From Bacteroidota bacterium (GTDB lineage: Bacteria; Bacteroidota; Bacteroidia; AKYH767-A; OLB10): a DNA stretch of 50,322 bases. The DNA lies in NCBI GenBank assembly GCA_018268195.1, contig JAFDWZ010000017.1, positions 1 to 50,322 of the forward strand. Direction: 5' to 3'. Of this stretch, positions 1-8,639 are shown one piece after another. The translations under genes and the position numbers were made by a program. Numbering within the stretch: position 1 is the first letter of the stretch; the number at the start of each line of letters is the position of its first letter. The notes beneath the pieces were generated by a model. That model did not search any database and was not told the origin of the DNA. It saw only the letters and a program-made list of their open reading frames with translations.

Positions 1-1
1 C

Positions 2-17
2 TCCCGACACATCGGGA
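2..17. other. short hairpin at the window edge
   Basis: TCCCGA and TCGGGA form a 6-bp stem around a 4-base loop. It may belong to the end of a gene left of the window. No clear T-run follows on the + strand, so calling it a terminator would be a guess. Confidence 0.25.
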
Positions 18-107
18 TGAGCTAAATCAAAAATCATTCACAGTAATGGTTGTTCTTTGAGAGATTTATTACTATTTGATTAATTTAATAAGAAAAAGAA
101 CTTTAGG

Positions 108-133
108 GGCTGCAAAAGTATATTTTTGCAGCC
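108..133. promoter_or_regulatory. palindromic promoter region with back-to-back -7 boxes
   Basis: Perfect inverted repeat GGCTGCAAAA / TTTTGCAGCC with a 6-base spacer. Bases 121-128 read TATTTTTG, a full match to the Bacteroidota -7 consensus TAnnTTTG, placed to drive the HAD gene from ATG 157 with a leader of about 25 bases. On the minus strand, bases 113-120 read TACTTTTG, also a full match, pointing off the left edge. I see no convincing -33 TTTG at the usual distance for the rightward promoter. Confidence 0.5.
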
Positions 134-156
134 AATTAACAAAAGATTCGAAGGGA

Positions 157-780
157 ATGATAAAAAATATAATTTTTGACTTTGGGGGTGTGTTGCTGCC
201 TATAGATATTAGCAAAACCGCATTAGAATTTGAGAGATTAGGATTGGCTGATTTTGAGAGTATTTACAGCATGAAAAAGCAGATTCGCTTTTTTGATGAT
301 TTCGAGAAGGGAATCATTCCTGCTTCAAGTTTCAGAAGTGAAATTCGGAAACATTATAAACGTCCGCTGGCTGATGAGGAAATTGACTATGCATGGAATG
401 CATTGTTAGGAGAATTGCCTCCTGAGCGTTTCAGTTTTTTAAAGGAACTGGGTGAGAAATATAATCTCTACCTGTTAAGTAATACCAACAGCATTCATCA
501 TGCAGCTTTTATTAAAGCCTTGAATCACACTTTTGGAAAAGATCAGTTTGAAAATCTTTTTGTAAAAACCTATTATTCTTTTCAGATGGGTGCCCGTAAA
601 CCGGATAAAAAGATTTTTAATATGGTTATTAAAGACAGTGGTGTTAATCCGCAGGAAACAGTTTTTATTGATGATAATCTGAATAATGCACTTACTGCAC
701 AGGTTACCGGTTTAAATGCCATCCATGACGAAGGAATGGAGATAGAAAAAGAACTGACAGCGATGTTGTCAGCTTTCTAA
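157..780 (+). CDS. HAD-superfamily (subclass IA) phosphatase, YihX-like
   Basis: A 207-residue haloacid dehalogenase-type hydrolase, probably a small sugar-phosphate or nucleotide phosphatase. Motif I is FDFGGVL with nucleophile D8. The usual second Asp two residues later is Gly, as in the YihX/epoxide-hydrolase N-terminal branch. Motif II is LLSNTN, motif III has the Lys in GARKPDKKIF, and motif IV is FIDDN. The alpha-helical cap lies between motifs I and II. The frame stays open upstream to a TTG at 76, but ATG 157 is chosen because the family begins just before motif I and the -7 box at 121-128 lies inside the longer version. The stop overlaps the convergent epimerase stop by 4 bases. The substrate cannot be told. 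Confidence 0.9.
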   Translation: MIKNIIFDFGGVLLPIDISKTALEFERLGLADFESIYSMKKQIRFFDDFEKGIIPASSFRSEIRKHYKRPLADEEIDYAWNALLGELPPERFSFLKELGEKYNLYLLSNTNSIHHAAFIKALNHTFGKDQFENLFVKTYYSFQMGARKPDKKIFNMVIKDSGVNPQETVFIDDNLNNALTAQVTGLNAIHDEGMEIEKELTAMLSAF

Positions 781-1187
781 TTTTTTATTTCCTGACATAA
801 TTCTATAAGTACTCCATTGCTGCTTTTAGGGTGAAGAAAACAGACTAATTTATTATCTGCACCTTTCTTAGGCTCTTTATTCAAGAGTAAAAAACCTTCT
901 TTTTCAAGGCGGTTCATTTCTGCAAAAATATCTTCTACTTCAAATGCAATATGATGTATCCCTTCGCCACGTTTCTCAATAAATTTTGATATTGCGCTGT
1001 CAGGATGCGAAGATTCGAGTAATTCAATTTTTGTTTCACCGGTTTTGAAAAATGAGGTGATAACATTTTCAGATGAAACAGTTTCTTCTTTGTAGGGAGC
1101 TGTTCCTAAAAGTTTTTCAAATAATAAATTAGATTCTTTTAAATGCTTAACAGCTATTCCTATATGTTCAACTTTTTTAAAGGCCAT
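777..1187 (-). CDS. mce: methylmalonyl-CoA epimerase
   Basis: A 136-residue VOC-fold protein that interconverts (R)- and (S)-methylmalonyl-CoA, in the cytoplasmic path linking propionyl-CoA and succinyl-CoA. The N-terminal VEHIGIAV carries metal ligand H8. The second half has GIHHIAFEVED and ends with the Glu-bearing GVLIELCQ, the expected His/Glu metal set of two paired beta-alpha-beta modules. Length is normal for the family. Its start overlaps the end of the rhomboid gene by 11 bases, so it is probably the last gene of a leftward transcript. The methylmalonyl-CoA mutase partner is not in the window. Other VOC enzymes such as glyoxalases are less likely, given the full-length similarity to epimerase. 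Confidence 0.92.
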   Translation of the reverse strand: MAFKKVEHIGIAVKHLKESNLLFEKLLGTAPYKEETVSSENVITSFFKTGETKIELLESSHPDSAISKFIEKRGEGIHHIAFEVEDIFAEMNRLEKEGFLLLNKEPKKGADNKLVCFLHPKSSNGVLIELCQEIKN

Positions 1188-1887
1188 GATTTTCTTCTTC
1201 GGTTTTTTTGTACGTATATATAATTTTCAGTGGTGAATTATTTTCTGTTTTATTTTCTGAAGATGTATCATCGGGAATTATATCGTCCGTATCATCATCA
1301 TTTTCCCATTCGTATTGTTCGCGCTGCAAACCTTCTTTTCTGAATGCTATTGCACAAAGTATTCCCGCAAATGAACCAAACAAATGACCTTCCCATGAAA
1401 CTTTCTGCAAGATAGGCAACAATCCCCAAATCATACTTCCATATAAAAATACAATAAGCAGCGATACTGCAATCAAGCTCGTGTTTTTACGTATGATACC
1501 ACTTAAAAATAAGAAGGCGGCTAGTCCATAAACTATATTACTTGCACCTATATGAAAACTTTCTCTGCCTCCTAACCAAAGCCACAATCCGCTGGCTAAG
1601 TAAACTATCAATAATACTTTCCATGCAATTTCTTTATAAAAATAAAACAATGCTGCTCCACAGAATAACATGGGTGCTGCATTACTTAAAAGATGCTCCC
1701 AGTCGGCATGTAGAAAAGGAATGAAAAAAATTCCACGCAATCCCTGTATATGTCTAGGCAGAATGCCATACTCGGCAAATGATGTTTTAGTGCTTACTTC
1801 AAAAATTTTTACTGCAAACATCAATGCAACAATAATTGATGGTACAATAAAACTGTGAGATAATTTTTTAAACTCTGACGACATCAT
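1177..1887 (-). CDS. rhomboid-family intramembrane serine protease
   Basis: A 236-residue membrane protein with about six hydrophobic helices and an acidic cytoplasmic tail (residues ~190-236, rich in D, E, N). The rhomboid marks are present: HLLSN at 65-69, nucleophile S116 in HIGASN, and base H168 in WEGHLFG. The catalytic Ser-His dyad is therefore intact. Rhomboids cut transmembrane segments of other proteins inside the inner membrane; the substrate here is unknown. The Asn after GAS replaces the common Gly (GxSG to GxSN). A second Met directly follows the first, so the start could be three bases shorter. It lies between the GNAT gene (89 bases upstream) and mce (overlap). Confidence 0.9.
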   Translation of the reverse strand: MMSSEFKKLSHSFIVPSIIVALMFAVKIFEVSTKTSFAEYGILPRHIQGLRGIFFIPFLHADWEHLLSNAAPMLFCGAALFYFYKEIAWKVLLIVYLASGLWLWLGGRESFHIGASNIVYGLAAFLFLSGIIRKNTSLIAVSLLIVFLYGSMIWGLLPILQKVSWEGHLFGSFAGILCAIAFRKEGLQREQYEWENDDDTDDIIPDDTSSENKTENNSPLKIIYTYKKTEEENHGL

Positions 1888-1976
1888 CTGCTAACAACAA
1901 TTTTATTGCCACAAACAATTTCAACTGCAATGATGACTTTATTGCATATATATGGCAAAGAGGTACCATCATTTTG

Positions 1977-2423
1977 TCAGTTAAAATGTAATTTGCAGTT
2001 AATCCATTCAGCATCAAATTCGGCATTGAATTTTTTATAAAAATCAATAGCTCGCTCATTCCAGTCCAATACCTGCCAGTGCAATTGCCTGCAACCTTCC
2101 TCAATGGCTTCTTTTCTTACTGCTTCAAAAAGTTTCATGCCTGTGCCTTGCCCACGAAAGTTTTCGTTCACTACAATGTCATCCAAATAGATGCCCTTCC
2201 CTTTCCAGGTAGAATATTTCAGAAAATATATTGCAATTCCTATTACTTTTCCTTCTGATTCAGCTACCAACATTCTGTAAACCGGGTTTTTCCCGAATCC
2301 ATCTTCAAGCATCTTTGCTTCGGTGTTGATGACTTGTTCAGGAGCTTTTTCAAATTCGGCAAGCTCTTTTATCAATTGTAATGCAGCAGGTACATCTTCG
2401 GTTTTGCCTTTTCTTATTAGCAT
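1977..2423 (-). CDS. GNAT-family N-acetyltransferase (diamine acetyltransferase-like)
   Basis: A 148-residue cytoplasmic acetyltransferase. The acetyl-CoA pyrophosphate loop is RGQGTG at 90-95, preceded by the beta-4 strand YLDDIVV and followed by the helix MKLFEAVRKEA. WQVLDWNERAIDFYKKFNA near the C-terminus is typical of the spermidine/diamine N-acetyltransferase branch, so small polyamines are a plausible substrate, but this is by similarity only. It starts 11 bases after the stop of the upstream ABC ATPase on the same strand, so the two are probably co-transcribed. Confidence 0.88.
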   Translation of the reverse strand: MLIRKGKTEDVPAALQLIKELAEFEKAPEQVINTEAKMLEDGFGKNPVYRMLVAESEGKVIGIAIYFLKYSTWKGKGIYLDDIVVNENFRGQGTGMKLFEAVRKEAIEEGCRQLHWQVLDWNERAIDFYKKFNAEFDAEWINCKLHFN

Positions 2424-2434
2424 GTTTTTAAGAA

Positions 2435-4045
2435 TTAAATTATGGAATCAATTAGTTGACGGGTGTAGGGTTCTTCAGGATGTGTAAATATTTTTTCTGT
2501 CTCGCCTTGTTCAATGATTTCACCATTTTGCATGATTAGTATTCGATCGCACACTAACTTCAGAACTTCCATGTTGTGTGAAATAAAAATACTGCTGAAA
2601 GGTGTGTATTCCTTCAACTGTGAAATAAGTTTCAGTATTTGTGATTGCACGGTAACATCCAAAGCACTTACTGCTTCATCAAACACTACTACTTCGGGTT
2701 GAATAATCAATGCTTTCGCAATACATACTCTTTGTTTTTGTCCCGTACTTAATTCCGATGGTAAGCTGTGAAAATGCTTTTCGGTAAGGCCTACTTTTGT
2801 CAGCCAGTTCATCACCTTCGTTTTTCTTTCTGTTGTTGACAAATTAGAAAAGGCTATTAAAGGTTCTTCAATCACTTTGCCAATGGGCATCAACGGGTCA
2901 AGTGCATGGTGAGGATGCTGAAATACAATCTGTATGTTTTTTCGCCAGGAAATTTTATTTGATTGATTATAGAAATGAATTTTCTGATTCTGAAAATATA
3001 TTTCTCCACAATCTGAAGGAATTAACTGCAGCAGCAATCTTGCAAGAGTTGATTTTCCACTGCCCGATTCCCCTGCAATTCCAAGAGTTTCACCCTGACG
3101 TAATTCGAAGCTGATATTTTTTACAGCATCAAAATAGTTGGTCTTAAATTCCCAAACTGATTTGTAGTAGGGATAGCGTTTGGTCAAGCTTTTTGTTTTG
3201 ATAACAAGTTTGTTTTCATGTGGCTCTTTCTCCGATTTGCTTTTAGTAGAAATTTTTAATTCAGTAGGCTGAGCAGCAATTAACATTTGCGTGTATTCAT
3301 TTACAGGGTTCTTAAATAATGCTGCAGTTGTGTTTTCTTCCACCAGCCTGCCTTTTTGCATTACTACAACACGGTCTGTCATGCGCTCAATTACTTTAAG
3401 GTCATGGCTGATGAATAGCATAGCTGTTTGATATTCCTCTTGAATATTTTTAAGAAGTTTCAGAACAACTTTTTGTGTGGTGACATCAAGTGCTGTAGTC
3501 GGTTCATCGGCAATAAGCAGTTTTGGGTTGCAACTGATGGCCATTGCGATTACCATTCGTTGTAACTGACCTCCGGATAGTTCATGAGGATATCTTTGAA
3601 ATAGTTCTTTTGGGCTTTGTATATTTACTTTATCCAAAAGCACCAGAGTTTTTTCGTAAGATTCTTTAAATGATAGCCCTTCATGTTTTATTAGAACTTC
3701 TGCAATTTGGTTGCCGCATTTGATTACAGGATTTAATGCCGACATAGGCTCCTGAAATATCATGGCTATATCTTTACCTCTGATACGGTTAAGTGATTTT
3801 TCAGGAGTATCATTTAGGTTAATTACTGAATTGCCATTGGTAAATAGGATATCGCCTTTAACCTTTGATTTCGTTTTATTAAGCAATTGCATTATTGCTA
3901 AGGAGGTAATTGTTTTTCCACAACCGGACTCTCCCGATAAACCGAGCGTTTCGCCTTTAGCAATGTTAAATGAAAAGTCTTTAACTATTTCTGAAAAATT
4001 ATTTTCATCACCTAAAGCAACAGTAAGATTTTTGACGGCTAACAT
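2435..4045 (-). CDS. ABC transporter ATP-binding protein with two fused ATPase domains (peptide/nickel type)
   Basis: A 536-residue protein with two complete ABC ATPases, like the YejF/GsiA arrangement in which the Dpp/Opp D and F subunits are one chain. Domain 1: Walker A GESGCGKT at 38-45, signature LSGGQ at 156-160, Walker B LLIADEP. Domain 2: Walker A GESGSGKS at about 325-332, signature LSTGQ at 432-436, Walker B VVVFDEA. The second signature and Walker B differ slightly from consensus, suggesting the two sites are not equivalent. It would energise oligopeptide-type uptake at the inner membrane. No permease or binding-protein genes are next to it, so its partners must lie elsewhere. The GNAT gene follows after 11 bases. 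Confidence 0.93.
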   Translation of the reverse strand: MLAVKNLTVALGDENNFSEIVKDFSFNIAKGETLGLSGESGCGKTITSLAIMQLLNKTKSKVKGDILFTNGNSVINLNDTPEKSLNRIRGKDIAMIFQEPMSALNPVIKCGNQIAEVLIKHEGLSFKESYEKTLVLLDKVNIQSPKELFQRYPHELSGGQLQRMVIAMAISCNPKLLIADEPTTALDVTTQKVVLKLLKNIQEEYQTAMLFISHDLKVIERMTDRVVVMQKGRLVEENTTAALFKNPVNEYTQMLIAAQPTELKISTKSKSEKEPHENKLVIKTKSLTKRYPYYKSVWEFKTNYFDAVKNISFELRQGETLGIAGESGSGKSTLARLLLQLIPSDCGEIYFQNQKIHFYNQSNKISWRKNIQIVFQHPHHALDPLMPIGKVIEEPLIAFSNLSTTERKTKVMNWLTKVGLTEKHFHSLPSELSTGQKQRVCIAKALIIQPEVVVFDEAVSALDVTVQSQILKLISQLKEYTPFSSIFISHNMEVLKLVCDRILIMQNGEIIEQGETEKIFTHPEEPYTRQLIDSII

Positions 4046-4113
4046 GGCTGTGAAGATAAACCCAATTTTTTCAGCAGCAAAATTTCAGCAGCTATTATGC
4101 TGAATTTGCTTAA

Positions 4114-4143
4114 GGTGTTAAGTTTAAACTAAAACTTAACACC
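4114..4143 (-). terminator. perfect 12-bp hairpin after the ABC/M1 operon
   Basis: GGTGTTAAGTTT and AAACTTAACACC form a perfect 12-bp stem with a 6-base loop, between the stop of the permease/M1 gene and the start of the next leftward gene. There is no clear T-run on either side, so it may act as an mRNA-stabilising stem or a factor-assisted terminator rather than a classic intrinsic one. Confidence 0.55.
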
Positions 4144-4155
4144 CGGGAATTCTCT

Positions 4156-7100
4156 TCAGCTCTTAACAGTAATAGTTTTGGTGTTGTCTTCAGAGTTTCT
4201 GTCAATGAGTTTGTGCAGCGGATCAATACCTGCTTCCGATGGAAGTTGGTCCACGGTTATCTGAAGTTTGGTTTTTCCTCCGGTAAATTTATGTTTTTTC
4301 AAATAAAGATAATCCGGTTTGCCCTTGTCGTTTTTCTTAAGTATCCCTACATCTATCCAATCATTGATTTCGACAGGCTTTTGATTGCCTGAGCTGTCAG
4401 CATAAAACTTGGTAGCTTCAAGCTCCATGTTTACAATGTATTGATTATCTTTTTTAATACAATCCACTGAATTACATTTTAAATCGTAGAGAGTGATTTT
4501 ATTAAACATATCATCAACAACGCTCTTTAGCGAATCAGGAGTTACCGCTTTAATATAACGCACCATTTCGGGTGACTGAACATAGGGGGCTTGTTGAAAT
4601 CCATAATTTCTAATAAAGTCTCGGAAGGCTTTATTTAAAGTATCTTCTCCAATATAGTCGCGCATAGCATACATTACTAAACTTCCTTTCTGATAATGAA
4701 TATATCCCTGTCCATCATTATAAGCCAATGGCTGTTCAGCAATTCTTTCTCCTGAGCGCCCCATTAAATATTCATCCAATTCATATTTCAGAAATTTTTG
4801 CATGGAGGCCTTGCCGAATTCTTTTTCCATCACCATCAATGCAGTGTATTGTGCCATACTTTCTACCATCATGGTTGAACCTTGTGTGTTGGCTCCTGTT
4901 ACCTGATGCCCCCACCATTGATGAGCAACTTCATGTGAAGTAACATAAAACGCATTGTCTATATCATCTTCCTTTTCCACATGATAAATAAATCCAATGG
5001 ACTCACTGAAAGGAATGGTGTTTGGAAAAGATTGTGCAAACGATGCATACCTTGGAAATTCAATAATGCGAACCTGATGAAACTGATATGGAGAGAAATT
5101 CTTCTGACAATAATCCAAAGTTTTTCTGATGGCTTGATTCATTTTCTCAATATTCCAGTGGTGAGTAGGGTGGTAGTATATTTCTATGTTTATACCTTTA
5201 TACTGATCTCTGAAAACAGCATAACGCGCACTCAGGAAGGAATAAAAATTAAGAATAGGTGCATCCATTTTATAATGGAAATAACGTTTGTTATCAGCAG
5301 TCCACTCTTTTTGCAGATAACCGGGAGATATTGCAATCTGATCAGGCGAAGTACTGATTACACAATTATAACGTATCCAATCAGCATCAGATGAAAGATA
5401 GGTGTTCATTACGGCAGCACTGTCAGACATCAAACGCATGGTATGACGTTTAGGAGGCAAATTTTCTTTTCTCCGGTCACTGTTATCATTTAGTTCGCCA
5501 TCTTCAGAATATCCGAAAGCGGGTAAATAGCTATTGTTGATGAAGGTGCCGTTATATACCAGACCTGTTTCATCATCGTTGTTTGCGAACCCTTTATGAA
5601 TGTATTCGATATCGAATTCTACTTTTGATGAATCGCCAGGCATCAAAGGATGCGCAAGTTTGTGAATTGTAAAATGGTGATTGAAGTTTTCAACTTCTTC
5701 TGAAAGAATCCCGAAATTCAGTTTATTGATTTTTACCTCATCATCATTCCAGGTTACCAGCAAAGTGTCAATGGGCAATGCGGATTTGTTTTTAATAAAA
5801 TAAAATCCTTGAATGTGAGCATAACGTTTTTCAGGAATCAAGTCAACGTGCAGATTTACTTCCGTGATGCGTGGTTGATTATAGTCTAAGTACTTTCGAT
5901 AAGTTTTTTCATAGAGTGCCTGTTCATGCCTGAGGGTTTTATCCGTTTTATAAGAATGAAGAATATTGGTGTTATAAAAAATGAAACTTCCGCTTACTAA
6001 AAATATTACCAAACAAATCAGCACAACGGCCTTGCCTTCACCTGCTTTCCATTTCCTTTTCATTTGTTGCCACCTGTTCGAGAAATTAATTTCACTTCCA
6101 TGTCTGGACAGGAGTATGCCTATTGCAAACAAAATGACACCGAGGCTACCCCAGTAAATCACAAGCATGTATTTAGGAAAAAGAAAATGCCCGAATGCAT
6201 TCATGTCGGAGTAAGGTGCTGATGGTGTTACTCCATACCAAAGCATGTGATGAGTGAATCCCATGGCAGATGCTGCAATCCTTCCAATGAAGTAAACAAT
6301 CATCAGCGTGTGCCCAAGAAATTTATTGTTGACGATGTTGTGAATGAAAAATGCAAGCAGAATAAGTAAAACCATTACCGGATACTGGCTTACAAAAAGA
6401 TATTTGAAATACACAGCAAAGTCATATCTGTAATAACCTTTAATTGTTTGCGTAAGCACACCGATACCTATTACCATCAATTGCATGAGTGCAACTATAA
6501 GGCAAAGAGCGAAAAAGCGTGCAGTCATGGTCAGCCATTTGGGAACAGGTAAGGCATCAGTCAGGTTGTTAATTCGGCTTTCTCTTTCTTTCCATACAAG
6601 TTCACCGGAAAAAAATGTTATGACAATTACAATAAAAAGGAAAAAATTTCCTGACAGGTCATCTACTAAAGCGTAAGTAACAGGATAAACTGTAGTGCCA
6701 TACATTTTACCTGCATTGGGTATTTGTCCAAGCAACAGTAACACTCCGCAAAAGACTATAGCGAGAAAAGTTACTGACCGTATGACACCCGTAAAATCAA
6801 AGCGTACCTGATGCCACCACTGCTTCCATTTTGTTTTATCTGAGAAGGATAATGTTGCCGGAGGCAAAATCAATACACCGGAATGTGATTTATTTTCTGT
6901 TTCCTGTAATTTCTTTTTACGGAATTTTTTCAGCGAAGCAGTTTTGCTGAAAGTAAAAACCTGATAAGTAATAATGGCGATGATGCATGCTGCACCTAAC
7001 CATATCAGGCGGTTCCAAAGCAGATAACTTTCAAATGGTACAACAAGAATATTTTTTTCGGCAGGTGTCCAGTAACGTGTAATGTAAAAAGCGGCATTGA

Positions 7101-7734
7101 TTCCGAAAGGGTCAAAAAGCGAAGATGTCGGATTGGTTTCAACATCTACTGACAGCGATGTAAGTACGAGATAAATAATCAGAAATGCCATTCCTTGAAC
7201 ATAGATGGCAAGTTGATTTCTCATAAGAGTACCCGTAGCAAAAAAGAAAACACCCAGAATGAATAAATTAGGGACTATAAATTCAAAAAACGGGAATGTG
7301 TATGCTCTGAGCATGAAAGGGCCAATTTGTTCCTTATCAATCCATGGCATATACAATCCTGTAAATATTCCGAGAAGAATGCCTGAAAAAATAAATAGTG
7401 CAGTGATGTAGGAGCCTGCAAACCTTCCACCGAGATACTGAAATTTTGTAACCGGTGTTGTGAACATAATTTCATGAATGTTATGTTCAAAGTCGCGGAA
7501 TACAGGTGTGCCCATTACCGCTGAAATGATAAGCGCACCTATTAACGTGAGCAACATCACTACCTGAGTGATGGTAAAGGGTGAGTTTATATTTACATTT
7601 CCTACTGCGCCTCCAATGGTAATGGCATCGGTGGTGACAAATAAAAAACATAATAAAAAGAGGATAGCAAAATATATGTAGGTGGCAGGTCTGCGAAAAC
7701 GATACGATAGTTCAAATTTCAGAATTGAAAACAT
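4156..7734 (-). CDS. ABC-2 type permease fused to an M1-family aminopeptidase domain
   Basis: A 1192-residue inner-membrane fusion. The first ~580 residues carry about 12 hydrophobic segments in two ABC-2 permease sets. The rest is an extracytoplasmic M1 metallopeptidase. Zinc motif HEVAH is at 934-938, with the third ligand Glu in MMVES at about 958. The gap is 19 residues instead of the classical 18, and no GxMEN exopeptidase motif is visible; NTIPFSESIGF stands in its place. The family is known in Bacteroidota, but its substrate is not. It starts 9 bases after the ATPase gene and follows the small secreted protein, forming one leftward operon behind the PadR-type operator at 9051-9100. Export coupled to peptide trimming is possible but inferred. 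Confidence 0.92.
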   Translation of the reverse strand: MFSILKFELSYRFRRPATYIYFAILFLLCFLFVTTDAITIGGAVGNVNINSPFTITQVVMLLTLIGALIISAVMGTPVFRDFEHNIHEIMFTTPVTKFQYLGGRFAGSYITALFIFSGILLGIFTGLYMPWIDKEQIGPFMLRAYTFPFFEFIVPNLFILGVFFFATGTLMRNQLAIYVQGMAFLIIYLVLTSLSVDVETNPTSSLFDPFGINAAFYITRYWTPAEKNILVVPFESYLLWNRLIWLGAACIIAIITYQVFTFSKTASLKKFRKKKLQETENKSHSGVLILPPATLSFSDKTKWKQWWHQVRFDFTGVIRSVTFLAIVFCGVLLLLGQIPNAGKMYGTTVYPVTYALVDDLSGNFFLFIVIVITFFSGELVWKERESRINNLTDALPVPKWLTMTARFFALCLIVALMQLMVIGIGVLTQTIKGYYRYDFAVYFKYLFVSQYPVMVLLILLAFFIHNIVNNKFLGHTLMIVYFIGRIAASAMGFTHHMLWYGVTPSAPYSDMNAFGHFLFPKYMLVIYWGSLGVILFAIGILLSRHGSEINFSNRWQQMKRKWKAGEGKAVVLICLVIFLVSGSFIFYNTNILHSYKTDKTLRHEQALYEKTYRKYLDYNQPRITEVNLHVDLIPEKRYAHIQGFYFIKNKSALPIDTLLVTWNDDEVKINKLNFGILSEEVENFNHHFTIHKLAHPLMPGDSSKVEFDIEYIHKGFANNDDETGLVYNGTFINNSYLPAFGYSEDGELNDNSDRRKENLPPKRHTMRLMSDSAAVMNTYLSSDADWIRYNCVISTSPDQIAISPGYLQKEWTADNKRYFHYKMDAPILNFYSFLSARYAVFRDQYKGINIEIYYHPTHHWNIEKMNQAIRKTLDYCQKNFSPYQFHQVRIIEFPRYASFAQSFPNTIPFSESIGFIYHVEKEDDIDNAFYVTSHEVAHQWWGHQVTGANTQGSTMMVESMAQYTALMVMEKEFGKASMQKFLKYELDEYLMGRSGERIAEQPLAYNDGQGYIHYQKGSLVMYAMRDYIGEDTLNKAFRDFIRNYGFQQAPYVQSPEMVRYIKAVTPDSLKSVVDDMFNKITLYDLKCNSVDCIKKDNQYIVNMELEATKFYADSSGNQKPVEINDWIDVGILKKNDKGKPDYLYLKKHKFTGGKTKLQITVDQLPSEAGIDPLHKLIDRNSEDNTKTITVKS

Positions 7735-7743
7735 AGTAGGCTC

Positions 7744-8622
7744 TTAATTTTTATTCAGAAAACCATTTAATACTGAAAAATAAACATCTTCCAATGCCGG
7801 AGTTGCAGAAGAAAAATTCTGAAGATTGCTATCACTCCATATATGTAGTTCAATTTGTCCGGTATTGAATTTTTGTGAAATTACCTGATGTTGTTGCATC
7901 AGTTCTCTAGCTTCCTGTTTGGATACCTGACACGACCATATTTTTCCTTTAACCTGCTGAAGAGCTTCTACAGGATGTCCACTGAACAGTACTTCGCCTT
8001 TGTTGATAATAGCCATTTGAGAGCAAAGCTCTTTCACATCTTCCACTATATGTGTGGAAAGAATAACAATTACCTGTTCACTTATTTCACTCAGTAAGTT
8101 TAAAAACCGGTTGCGCTCAGTTGGATCCAGACCTGCAGTAGGTTCATCCACAATAATTATTTTGGGATTCCCGATTAATGCCTGTGCTATTCCGAATCGT
8201 TGTTTCATTCCACCGCTGAAACCACCAAGTTTTTTATTTTTCACATCATAGAGGTTGGTTTGTACGAGTAAATTTTTTACCCGCTCGTTTCTTTCTTTGG
8301 TGATAGCAATACCTTTCAGCAATGCAATGTGGTTGAGCAATTCTTCTGCAGTAATATTCGGATAAACACCAAACTCCTGAGGCAAGTAACCGAGTATTTT
8401 TTTTACTTCCTCTTTTTGTTCCAGCACATTCAACTCATCAAGGAAAATATTTCCTGTATCAGCGTCCTGCAAGGTAGCAATGGTTCTCATCAGTGAAGAT
8501 TTGCCTGCGCCATTAGGACCAAGTAATCCGAATAAACCATTGTTGATGGTGAGGTTGATGTTGTTTAATGCCCGAACTCCGTTAGGATAGGTCTTTGTTA
8601 GCCCGCGAATGGAAAGTTGCAT
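7744..8622 (-). CDS. ABC transporter ATP-binding protein (ABC-2/drug-export type)
   Basis: A 292-residue single ATPase domain that would power the permease/M1 fusion encoded directly downstream. Walker A is GPNGAGKS at 35-42, the Q-loop is LPQEFGVYP, the signature is FSGGM at 135-139, Walker B with D-loop is IIIVDEPTAGLD, and the H-loop is LSTH. The FSGGM/AGLD pattern is that of CcmA/NatA-like exporters. The C-terminal ~70 residues form the usual accessory tail ending in a LEDVYFSVL helix. It is 17 bases downstream of the small secreted protein gene and 9 bases upstream of the permease gene, so transcription is almost surely joint. Confidence 0.93.
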   Translation of the reverse strand: MQLSIRGLTKTYPNGVRALNNINLTINNGLFGLLGPNGAGKSSLMRTIATLQDADTGNIFLDELNVLEQKEEVKKILGYLPQEFGVYPNITAEELLNHIALLKGIAITKERNERVKNLLVQTNLYDVKNKKLGGFSGGMKQRFGIAQALIGNPKIIIVDEPTAGLDPTERNRFLNLLSEISEQVIVILSTHIVEDVKELCSQMAIINKGEVLFSGHPVEALQQVKGKIWSCQVSKQEARELMQQHQVISQKFNTGQIELHIWSDSNLQNFSSATPALEDVYFSVLNGFLNKN

Positions 8623-8639
8623 ATTCGTTAATTTGGGGA

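Noticed and set aside
76..156. N-terminal extension of the HAD phosphatase from TTG 76
   Set aside because: The extension contains the palindromic promoter and does not look like HAD sequence; ATG 157 fits the family start.
1868..2104. 78-residue minus-strand ORF between the rhomboid and GNAT genes
   Set aside because: It overlaps both genes in another frame and shows no recognisable motif; most of it mirrors the GNAT 3' end.
4981..5394. 137-residue plus-strand ORF inside the M1 domain
   Set aside because: It is antisense to a well-conserved peptidase domain and has no supporting signal.
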